NCBI RefSeq assembly: GCF_022549355.1
Contig: NZ_JAKZGL010000011.1
Coordinates: 35,501-99,500 of the forward strand
Direction: 5' to 3'
Length of the DNA stretch: 64,000 bases
From: Acinetobacter sp. NIPH 2699
GTDB taxonomy: Bacteria; Pseudomonadota; Gammaproteobacteria; Pseudomonadales; Moraxellaceae
Shown here piece after piece: positions 35,009-42,280 of the stretch. How positions within the stretch are numbered: the stretch's first letter is position 1; each line of letters opens with the position of its first letter. Under the pieces are notes generated by a model. It searched no databases. It was not told the DNA's origin and was given only the letters and a program-made list of their open reading frames with translations. The position numbers and the translations under genes are program-made.

Positions 35009-35536
35009 ATGAAAAGTATTAAAGATCTTAAGCGTGTCACCAAAATTGGTGCACCTGTTAAGCGGACTGTGGCATGGGGCGTTGTAGCAGATGACGATAA
35101 TATTGATTTTCTACGTGAGCAAACGGGTAATAGTGAAATCGTTTTGGGGGAATTGGTAGATTTAGAAGGTCAGGTTTTTATTAAAAAACTTAGCTTTAAT
35201 GATACATCTGAAACTTCAAAGGCCATCGAGTGGGATATTGACTACGACAATATTGAAAACTCAAAGGTAAAGGCTGTGGATCATCGACAATTACAGGCTG
35301 CACAGTTGTTAGGTTCAATTTGTGAAGATTTAGATGGCAAGCTTTTCTTTAGTTCTGTAGATGATGTTCTTTGCTCAGATCCTAATTTCATTAATGCCTT
35401 ATATGCCGTTTCCAGTGAGGTTAATAATTTTTCGGGAAAGTCTCGGACAAAGAGTTCTCAGAAAATGAATTCTGGTGCGAGCTCGTTATCAATGGAATCG
35501 GTGGAAACACCATTGGAGAAGCCAAGCGAAACCTAA
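35009..35536 (+). CDS. Tail assembly chaperone, G-like product
   Basis: The zero-frame product, 175 residues, starting two bases after the tube gene. It helps assemble the tape measure and tube. The codons after about residue 144 (KSSQKMNSGASSLSM...) look unlike protein of this family, because they lie beyond a slippery site where the conserved coding continues in the -1 frame. Confidence 0.85.
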   Translation: MKSIKDLKRVTKIGAPVKRTVAWGVVADDDNIDFLREQTGNSEIVLGELVDLEGQVFIKKLSFNDTSETSKAIEWDIDYDNIENSKVKAVDHRQLQAAQLLGSICEDLDGKLFFSSVDDVLCSDPNFINALYAVSSEVNNFSGKSRTKSSQKMNSGASSLSMESVETPLEKPSET

Positions 35537-35760
35537 GCAATGCCGAGTTTCAAATATGGAGAGCCTATCGTGAAAGAAGAGGCTCTCTTTTTATTGGTCG
35601 CCGTATTGAGCAGGCTTTTGGAAGTTTCATGGCCTTTTATCACAATGGCAAAGTGAAAGAGGAAGATTATCTCGAACCTGCTCTTTTTATGCCACATGAG
35701 GATAAACCTAAAGAAATCGAGATCTCTTTGGATGAAGCTATGGAAAATGGGTTTCGATGA
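35009..35760 (+). CDS. Tail assembly chaperone GT fusion by -1 frameshift
   Basis: A -1 shift at GGGAAAG (35434-35440, read G-GGA-AAG in the zero frame) continues as VSDKEFSENEFWCELVINGI, then IGEAKRNLSNAEFQIWRAYR, and ends at the TGA 35758-35760. The total is about 250 residues. The downstream frame is open and protein-like but has no good start of its own. This matches the lambda gpG/gpGT arrangement, even in the heptamer used. Both products are required in lambda tail assembly. Confidence 0.88.
35434..35440 (+). promoter_or_regulatory. Slippery heptamer GGGAAAG for programmed -1 frameshift
   Basis: Codon phase is exactly X-XXY-YYZ relative to the gene starting at 35009. This is the same heptamer that lambda uses in its G-T overlap. 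Confidence 0.88.
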
Positions 35761-35764
35761 AAGT

Positions 35765-35790
35765 GAACCGTCAGTTGGCGGTTTTTTATT
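35765..35790 (+). terminator. Hairpin with T-run between GT and tape measure genes
   Basis: AACCG-TCAGTTGG-CGGTT followed by six Ts. It lies in the leader of the tape measure gene, which starts 15 bases later. Confidence 0.55.
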
Positions 35791-35804
35791 GTCTGGAGAA
35801 AAGT

Positions 35805-38486
35805 ATGGCGACCAATCTTGGTACTTTGACATTAAATCTTATTGCAAATACAGGATCATATACACAAGGTTTGCGAAATGCTGAAAGTTCAACAGACTCA
35901 GCCTTTAAAAAAATGCGTGGTGCAGTTAATACCTATGGCAATGTTGTTGGTGCTGTAGCAGCGAGTGCTATTGTTGGGTTGGCTGGCCTAGCATATCAAA
36001 CAGCACAAAGTGCAGTAGAGCTTGAGAAATTTGCACTGCAAGCAAACTCATCAACCCAAGAGTTTCAAAAGATGGCGGTAGGTGCTGCTGCCTATGGTAT
36101 CCAGCAAGAAAAACTCTCTGACATGTTGAAAGATTTCAATGAGAAACTGGGAGAGTTTACAACGATTGGTTCTGGGGAGGCGGTAGACTTTTTTGAGCAG
36201 ATTGCCACTAAAACCGAGGGTAGTGCTGCTGGTGCCAAAAAACTTGCACTAGAAATGCAAAAATTAAGTGGTCCAGATGCTTTGCAACTTTATGTCGAAA
36301 AGATGCAAGAAGCAGGTGTAACACAACAGCAGATGTCATTTTATTTAGAAAGCATGGCATCAGAGATGACAGACCTTATCCCATTGTTGATCAATGGTGG
36401 TGAAGGAATGAAACTTTATTCAGATGCTGCTGAGCGTGCTGGCTTAGTGATGAATGAAAAAACGATTGCATCATCAAAGATTTTAAAAGAGCAAGTATAT
36501 CTATTAGATTTGCAGTTGCGCGGAGCAAAAAACCAACTTATGCAAGCTGTTATTCCTGCTTTTGTAGATATAGCAGGAGCATTCTTTAGTGGTTCAGAAC
36601 AAGGTCTACAATTTACCGAAGTTGCAGATGGTGTCGCAAAATCATTGAAAGGTGTTGCCTCGGTAGCGATTGGTGCGGTGACAGCGATTCAGCTAGTAGG
36701 TAAAACACTGGGGGGAATGGCTGCTGTTGGTGGAGCGATTTTTAGTGAAGCAAATTGGTATGAAATGAATCCAATCGGATTGGTTAAAGCTGCTTATGAT
36801 GCTAGAAAAGAAATCGGTGCACTTACAACGGAAATAAAGTCGGATCTACATAATACGGTGATCGGTGCGGCTGAACGCATGGATAAAATGTGGGAAGGCA
36901 ATGACGCTTCAACAGCAAAACAAATGGCTAGCTTGAAAGAGTTATCTAAAACTCAATCTGGTGTAACTAACGGTCTTGACGAATGGGTTGATAAACAGAA
37001 TAAATCTAGTGATGCCACTAAAAAAAATTCAAAAGCCCAAACAGACTTAAATAGACTTCTTGAAGAACAATATCAAATTCGAAAATCATTAACTTATGAG
37101 TTTTCCACTGATCTTCAACGAATGAAAATTGATTACGAAAGAGTGCTAGCAGATATTAACGATGCCAATTTCTCTCCAGCATTACGTAGTCAATTTTTAT
37201 CTGCTGCAAAAGCTAGATTTGAAGATGAGCAAGTTCTTTATAAGATGAAGCAGGCTTTTGAACTTCAGGAACATAAGGTAAATGAAGAAGCAAAAGTCAA
37301 AGCAACATTTATTATTGATCAGCAAATCATCGCAAATCGAACAGATATAAATACTGCTGAAAAACAACAGTATTTGAATGCACTACAAGAAAAACATACT
37401 CGAGCAATGGCTTGGTTGAGGCTTGAGCAGAACATGCGTCTAAACGATGCATCACAAGCATTTCAAACTGACATGCAAAATATGTCAGCTAAATATGAAT
37501 TTGAACGTCAGCAGATCATATTAAATAGCCAGCTTAGCAAAGAGGAACGTCAAGCATTAATCGATGCATCTCGTATAACAGAAAGCATGGATCAAGCTCA
37601 AGGGCGGGATGCAGCATTGTATGGGATGTTGAATGCGTCAGGTATTGATACTTCACAAGAGGAAGCAGCGGCCCAACGTACTGAAGCATTTGAGGCAGCG
37701 CTGGACTGGCAGTTGATTACTCAAGAAGAGTATCAGCAAAAAATGCTTGAAAGTGAAAGTCAGTATTATCGAGCTAAAGCAGCGTTAGGTTTGCAAGATG
37801 CAGCGAATACAACTGCTGGAATGGCTGATCTAATGGGAAGCTTACTTGGTAAACAATCCGCTGGTTATAAAGCCATGTTTATTGCATCCAAGATGTTTGC
37901 ACTTTCCAAGGTAATTTTGAATGCACCTGAAACGTTCTCGAATGTGTATAACTCTGTTTCAGCAATTCCAATGATAGGTCCATATATTGCACCAGTTGTT
38001 GCTGGTGGTGCTTTAGCTGTTCAACTTGGTCAGGCCGCACAAATCAGATCAATGAACCTACAGGGCTTTGCCACTGGTGGACATATTACTGGTAAGGGAA
38101 CTGGTACAAGTGATGATATTCCGATTTGGGCATCCAATGGTGAATATATGCTTCGTGCTGCCGCGGTTGAAAAATTAGGTTTGGCTAATCTTGATTACAT
38201 CAACCGTACTGGTATGTTGCCGCCCCGATTTGCAACGGGAGGTTTAATTGGTAAAGAACGTTTCTTATCAACATCAAGCCAAAGTGATCGGCGTGGCGAT
38301 GGTGTGAATATTATTATCAATGTGCCATCTGGTTACACTGCAAATGAAAGTCGTGATGGAAATGGCAATGTGACAATTGATGTGGTGGAGAAATTTGTTA
38401 AACAAGCGTTCAGCAATTTAAATCAAGCGAACTCATTTGAATCTAAGCAGATCCGGAATAACTTTAATGTGGGGCGTGTACGATGA
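35805..38486 (+). CDS. Tail tape measure protein
   Basis: An 893-residue, largely helical protein. It begins MATNLGTLTLNLIANTGSYTQGLRNAES, a common tape-measure start. It has long coiled coils, a hydrophobic stretch at about residues 40-70 and another near 700-760, and a glycine-rich FATGGHITGKGTGTSDDIPIWASNGEY motif near the end. It sets tail length; at about 0.15 nm per residue this suggests roughly 130 nm. The frame opens at 35757, but GGAGAA at 35796 favours 35805. Confidence 0.92.
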   Translation: MATNLGTLTLNLIANTGSYTQGLRNAESSTDSAFKKMRGAVNTYGNVVGAVAASAIVGLAGLAYQTAQSAVELEKFALQANSSTQEFQKMAVGAAAYGIQQEKLSDMLKDFNEKLGEFTTIGSGEAVDFFEQIATKTEGSAAGAKKLALEMQKLSGPDALQLYVEKMQEAGVTQQQMSFYLESMASEMTDLIPLLINGGEGMKLYSDAAERAGLVMNEKTIASSKILKEQVYLLDLQLRGAKNQLMQAVIPAFVDIAGAFFSGSEQGLQFTEVADGVAKSLKGVASVAIGAVTAIQLVGKTLGGMAAVGGAIFSEANWYEMNPIGLVKAAYDARKEIGALTTEIKSDLHNTVIGAAERMDKMWEGNDASTAKQMASLKELSKTQSGVTNGLDEWVDKQNKSSDATKKNSKAQTDLNRLLEEQYQIRKSLTYEFSTDLQRMKIDYERVLADINDANFSPALRSQFLSAAKARFEDEQVLYKMKQAFELQEHKVNEEAKVKATFIIDQQIIANRTDINTAEKQQYLNALQEKHTRAMAWLRLEQNMRLNDASQAFQTDMQNMSAKYEFERQQIILNSQLSKEERQALIDASRITESMDQAQGRDAALYGMLNASGIDTSQEEAAAQRTEAFEAALDWQLITQEEYQQKMLESESQYYRAKAALGLQDAANTTAGMADLMGSLLGKQSAGYKAMFIASKMFALSKVILNAPETFSNVYNSVSAIPMIGPYIAPVVAGGALAVQLGQAAQIRSMNLQGFATGGHITGKGTGTSDDIPIWASNGEYMLRAAAVEKLGLANLDYINRTGMLPPRFATGGLIGKERFLSTSSQSDRRGDGVNIIINVPSGYTANESRDGNGNVTIDVVEKFVKQAFSNLNQANSFESKQIRNNFNVGRVR

Positions 38487-39235
38487 ATAAACTCGATCTT
38501 TGCCCACTTCAATCAAGTTATTCAGTCAAATACGGCTCATCAGTTGAACGAATAGCATTTAGCGGTGGGTTTGGTCGATATGTTCAAACTAAAAACGCTA
38601 AAAAACATTTAGTCGATGTGGCCTTTACACTTCGAGAAGATGACTTCATATATTTCAGAGCATTTTATCTAAATTGGCAGCTTAACCCGCTGCCTTTTTT
38701 AATGTCTTTAATTATTGAAGACAGCGAATTTAGAGAATATATCGCTCAGTTTGTGCCTGATTCTTTCTCATTTAATGAGTTAAACGGAAAGATTTTTAAA
38801 GTCTCGGCGCAACTTATTGTTGCCACTTCGGAAGTGCAGATTCTTACTTCTAAGCCGTATCCAACATATTTGCTAGAAAGCATTGCATATCACATACCGC
38901 AACTGGGTGCTCAACAAGTCAATAACTATGTAGATATGGGTATTGAGGCAGGTAATTACAGTCTAGGTATTTCTGAGGTGACAAGTCGAGAAATTCTAAG
39001 CAAATACACGGCCGATATTGAATCATCAAACTACAGCATTTCACTTCAAAGTGTTCAGATCACAAAGCAAACATCTTATTTAACTTACGTTGCACCCGAT
39101 ATTGAAAAATCAAATTATTCAATTGGTGTTCATGATGTGCAAATCACAAAAACCGTTGCTTATATCCCCTACACAAGCGATATGGAATCAAGTGATTACA
39201 GCATCAGCATTCATGGCGTGCAGATTACAAATTAG
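38483..39235 (+). CDS. Tail-tip protein with C-terminal repeats
   Basis: A 250-residue protein. The first 120 residues (LDLCPLQSSYSVKYG...FKVSAQLIVA) are homologous to the C-terminal part of the 40167-41183 product. From about residue 150 there are roughly four repeats of about 28 residues, each carrying a pattern like DIESSNYSISLQSVQITK. It overlaps the tape measure stop by four bases. It is probably a minor tail protein; the repeats may mediate trimer or receptor contacts. Confidence 0.7.
   Translation: MNKLDLCPLQSSYSVKYGSSVERIAFSGGFGRYVQTKNAKKHLVDVAFTLREDDFIYFRAFYLNWQLNPLPFLMSLIIEDSEFREYIAQFVPDSFSFNELNGKIFKVSAQLIVATSEVQILTSKPYPTYLLESIAYHIPQLGAQQVNNYVDMGIEAGNYSLGISEVTSREILSKYTADIESSNYSISLQSVQITKQTSYLTYVAPDIEKSNYSIGVHDVQITKTVAYIPYTSDMESSDYSISIHGVQITN
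38676..38700 (+). terminator. Terminator-like hairpin inside a tail gene
   Basis: GGCAGC-TTAACCC-GCTGCC followed by six Ts, within coding sequence. Expression of downstream tail genes would need readthrough. Confidence 0.5.
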
Positions 39236-39247
39236 GAGAAATTTGAA

Positions 39248-40177
39248 ATGGCAATGGTAAACATCCGAAATGAAATCGGTGCAACATTTAAAATGCGTAC
39301 CTTCAAAGCCGATGGCATTACAACAAAAGAAACGGGGGAGTTTCATAACATTGTATTAGATACAGGCTTACAGCGCATGGGTGTTGGAGCTTGGGGGAAT
39401 CGGTGTTTGGTTGGAACTGGAAGCTCTACGCCAGTTGTCAGTCAGACGCAGTTAGATAGCACACTTGCAATCACAACAACTGTTCAAAATACAAATATAA
39501 GTATGAATACAACCACCAAGCCTTACTATTACAGTATTCAAAAAACGATGCGTTTTGGAGAGGGTGCGGCGGCTGGCAATTTAACTGAAGTGGGTTTAGG
39601 TTGGACACAAACAGGACAAAACCCTTGCTGGAATCGAGCATTAATTAAAGATGCAAATGGTAATCCAACAACTTTAACTGTGCTTTCTGATGAGTTTTTG
39701 GATGTTACTGTCGAAATTAGAATTTATCCATCTGAAACAATTAGTGGATCATTTGATTTCAAAAACAAGTTAGGTGAACTTATTAGCACGCATACATATA
39801 ATGGTTATGTCTGGATGACTGCACCACAAGATGGAACCGCTAGCCCTTTTTCGTTTTATAACCTTGCTTTATATGCTAATGCTGCTTTTGTTGAGAGTCC
39901 TACGTCTAGTTTGACTGGAACTGTACTGGGGTCGAGTAGTGCAGGAGGTGCAATCAACACAATAACCTCTCCTACATCATTAAGAGGACAAATCAAGTTT
40001 CTTTTGACGCAAGGAAATGGTTTTTGCTCTGGAATGATTATAAACATGATTGGAGGTCATAGATCCACATCACCATCGGCATATTATAAAATTCTAATCG
40101 ACCCACCAATCACTAAAACAAATGAAATGGAAATCACTTGGACATTAGATCTATCTTGGGGGCGATATGTTACCTGA
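39248..40177 (+). CDS. Putative tail fibre or tail-tip protein
   Basis: A 309-residue beta-rich protein with many Thr, Ser and Gly residues and few charges, typical of phage fibres. AGGAG precedes the ATG. It lies between two tail proteins that share a domain, and it splits them. No family is recognised with confidence. A host-recognition role is inferred from its position and composition. Confidence 0.55.
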   Translation: MAMVNIRNEIGATFKMRTFKADGITTKETGEFHNIVLDTGLQRMGVGAWGNRCLVGTGSSTPVVSQTQLDSTLAITTTVQNTNISMNTTTKPYYYSIQKTMRFGEGAAAGNLTEVGLGWTQTGQNPCWNRALIKDANGNPTTLTVLSDEFLDVTVEIRIYPSETISGSFDFKNKLGELISTHTYNGYVWMTAPQDGTASPFSFYNLALYANAAFVESPTSSLTGTVLGSSSAGGAINTITSPTSLRGQIKFLLTQGNGFCSGMIINMIGGHRSTSPSAYYKILIDPPITKTNEMEITWTLDLSWGRYVT

Positions 40178-41183
40178 TGGCGAACTATCAACAAGCAGCG
40201 TTTATGCTGCTTTTTTAGTGCCCAATCGCATTGATGAGTTAATCGATTACGAATGGGGCGGTAGTGATTTATATGACGCATCGCAGGGTTTGCAAGCCAG
40301 GTTATGGACTTGTTTTTATGAAAGTGGGGTTATTAAAGCCAAAGCAGATCAAGTGATGCATGACTTAATCACAGTCGATGATGTGACAGCATTAAGCTTT
40401 GCATTCGATTTAAATATGCGTCCAGTTGTGACTTATGTTGTAAATCATGAAGTGTTTTTGTGGTGGTATGACACAGCAGTTGCACAGCATGTGACAACAA
40501 GTTTCGGTAGTTTGATCATTACCCCACAGTTATCACTCGATGATCACCGCGCAATTTATTCAGCAAACGCGGATGTGATTTTTGCATATATTAAAGCAGA
40601 GCAACTTTGTATTCGATTGCAACGAGATCGTTATCAAATTGAGTATGAGCTGGGAGCAGGACAGGTACTCATTCAAATCGGGATGATGACCAACAATAGA
40701 TTTGGATTTGCTACAAAGATCATGAACGGTTTTGATCTGTTTTTAGATCAGATGTATGTCGATGCTCGAAATAAAGCATTACGTGTTGATTATCTGGATC
40801 TGTGTCCACTGCAGGCATCTTATAGTGTTCAATTCGGAAATAGCGTCATCAAAGCTGAAGGACTAAATGAAGATGCTTTGAGAACCCAATTTGAAAATAT
40901 AGAAAATGTGGTGTCGATCGCTTTCAATCTGAAAGAAAAAGATTTCGATTACTTCATGTCATTTTTCAGAGTCTGGCAGCATAAACGTAAGCCGTTCTAT
41001 ATTGATCTTGTTCTAGATCAACGTCCACTTACCCAGTATCTAGCACACTTTTTACATAACAGCGTTTCGATGACGAAAAGTGGAGCTGTATTCAAGGTGA
41101 GTGCTCAGTTATTTATCTTGAATAATGATCTTGATAAATCAGCAATTAAAATGATAGCGGAGTCACGGAATGTCAGAGCTTGA
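40167..41183 (+). CDS. Tail-tip protein with duplicated domain
   Basis: A 338-residue protein. The N-terminal 210 residues form one domain (LVPNRIDELIDYEWGGSDLYDASQGLQARLW). The C-terminal 120 residues (LDLCPLQASYSVQFGNSV...VFKVSAQLFI) match the N terminus of the 38483 product. It overlaps both neighbours. It is probably part of the tail tip complex, in the position between the tape measure and the J-like protein. Confidence 0.68.
   Translation: MLPDGELSTSSVYAAFLVPNRIDELIDYEWGGSDLYDASQGLQARLWTCFYESGVIKAKADQVMHDLITVDDVTALSFAFDLNMRPVVTYVVNHEVFLWWYDTAVAQHVTTSFGSLIITPQLSLDDHRAIYSANADVIFAYIKAEQLCIRLQRDRYQIEYELGAGQVLIQIGMMTNNRFGFATKIMNGFDLFLDQMYVDARNKALRVDYLDLCPLQASYSVQFGNSVIKAEGLNEDALRTQFENIENVVSIAFNLKEKDFDYFMSFFRVWQHKRKPFYIDLVLDQRPLTQYLAHFLHNSVSMTKSGAVFKVSAQLFILNNDLDKSAIKMIAESRNVRA
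40193..40216 (+). terminator. Terminator-like hairpin inside a tail gene
   Basis: AAGCAGC and GCTGCTT form a seven-base stem with a six-base loop, with six Ts, within the first codons of the 40167 gene. Confidence 0.5.
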
Positions 41184-41661
41184 GAATTTTTTATATGGTC
41201 CAGATAACGCTTATTTGATTGAGTGTATCGAGATTCAACATAGTTTGTGGCCAAAGCCTTTGCGCTTTGTGACCAACGTCTCTGAGGGAGTGACTGTTAT
41301 TCAAGATAGCCAGCCCACTTTCTATGAATATGCAGTATTGAAGATTGATCGGGGCAGCGTCAGTGATGATCTTGATCAGAAGTTAGCGATAACGGTCGGG
41401 GATTTGGGCAAAGTCATTCCTGGTCTTGTTGATCAAATTATTGAGCAAGTATCACTTGAGCGACCGCAAGTGACTTATCGAGCGTATTCAAGCATTGATT
41501 TATCAAATCCAATTTTGCAGATCGATCACTTAGAAGTCACAAGTCAGAACAACGACTATCAAGGAACAACATTTGAAGCTGAAGCAGAGCAGCTTAATGA
41601 GGTTGGTACTGGATTGTTGTTCACAAAAGAGAATTTTCCGACCTTGGTTGGCTTTTACTAA
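41170..41661 (+). CDS. DUF1833-like tail protein
   Basis: A 163-residue protein of the DUF1833-like layout (FLYGPDNAYLIECIEIQHSLWPKPLRFVTNVS...YEYAVLKIDRGSVSDDLDQ). Members are encoded just upstream of NlpC-like and J-like tail-tip genes, as here. It overlaps the previous gene by 14 bases. Confidence 0.72.
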   Translation: MSELENFLYGPDNAYLIECIEIQHSLWPKPLRFVTNVSEGVTVIQDSQPTFYEYAVLKIDRGSVSDDLDQKLAITVGDLGKVIPGLVDQIIEQVSLERPQVTYRAYSSIDLSNPILQIDHLEVTSQNNDYQGTTFEAEAEQLNEVGTGLLFTKENFPTLVGFY

Positions 41662-41673
41662 TGAGGTAAAGAA

Positions 41674-41880
41674 ATGATTGAATTTCACGATAGCATTCAC
41701 TCAGTTGACTACATGATTGATCTAAAAGACATCTCAAATATTGAGCGACGTTTCCGTAGTAGCCGTGGATCTGAGTCAAACTATGATGTTATTTTCACGT
41801 TTAAAAGCGGAAAAGTCATCGAAATGACTTTAAGTGATGTCGATGTAACTCGGCTTTCAAGTGCTGTGGAAAATGCATAA
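41674..41880 (+). CDS. Small uncharacterised tail-region protein
   Basis: A 68-residue protein, acidic and beta-rich (DYMIDLKDISNIERRF, YDVIFTFKSGKVIEMTLSDVDV). It sits between the DUF1833-like and NlpC-like genes. No domain is recognised; its regular spacing and GAGG upstream support a real gene. Confidence 0.6.
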   Translation: MIEFHDSIHSVDYMIDLKDISNIERRFRSSRGSESNYDVIFTFKSGKVIEMTLSDVDVTRLSSAVENA

Positions 41881-41896
41881 ATAGTGAGTACAGCGA

Positions 41897-42280
41897 ATGA
41901 GAGATTTTAATCTGCAATTGCTTTCATTATTTGAAATGCAATACAACGTTAAGAATTATCATTGTGTTCATTTCGTGATTGATGCTGCAAGACAGTTGAT
42001 AGGTCAAGATTATTCAAAAAGCTTTATTGGTTTGACTGCATCGCTAAATGATTCCATTCAAACATCGAGACAGACAGTCATTCGCAATAAACACATAAAA
42101 GAGCCAACACATGGCTGTATTGTCCTTATGACAAGCCTTACGGGAAATAATCACGTAGGGCTTTTTTATTGCGGCAAGGTTTTGCACTTGAATGAATCGG
42201 GCACTCAATATCTATCACTAAACAGCATGAAATGCCTCTACACAAGGTTTAGATACTATGAGCCACTTACAGATTTATGA
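41897..42280 (+). CDS. NlpC/P60-like tail-tip peptidase
   Basis: A 127-residue protein with the Cys-His pair of NlpC/P60-like folds: C in KNYHCVHFVIDAA (about residue 23) and H in GNNHVGLFYCGKV (about 88). Such proteins sit at siphophage tail tips and may open the peptidoglycan. It overlaps the J-like gene by 23 bases. It also contains a terminator-like hairpin. Confidence 0.72.
   Translation: MRDFNLQLLSLFEMQYNVKNYHCVHFVIDAARQLIGQDYSKSFIGLTASLNDSIQTSRQTVIRNKHIKEPTHGCIVLMTSLTGNNHVGLFYCGKVLHLNESGTQYLSLNSMKCLYTRFRYYEPLTDL
42133..42167 (+). terminator. Terminator-like hairpin inside the NlpC-like gene
   Basis: A ten-base stem (AAGCCTTACG with CGTAGGGCTT) with an 11-base loop and a six-T run, in coding sequence. 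It is the strongest of three intragenic hairpins. Confidence 0.55.

Noticed and set aside
35540..35659. Separate small gene from the ATG at 35540
   Set aside because: Its product is not protein-family-like; the -1 frame of the chaperone gene covers this stretch with conserved sequence.
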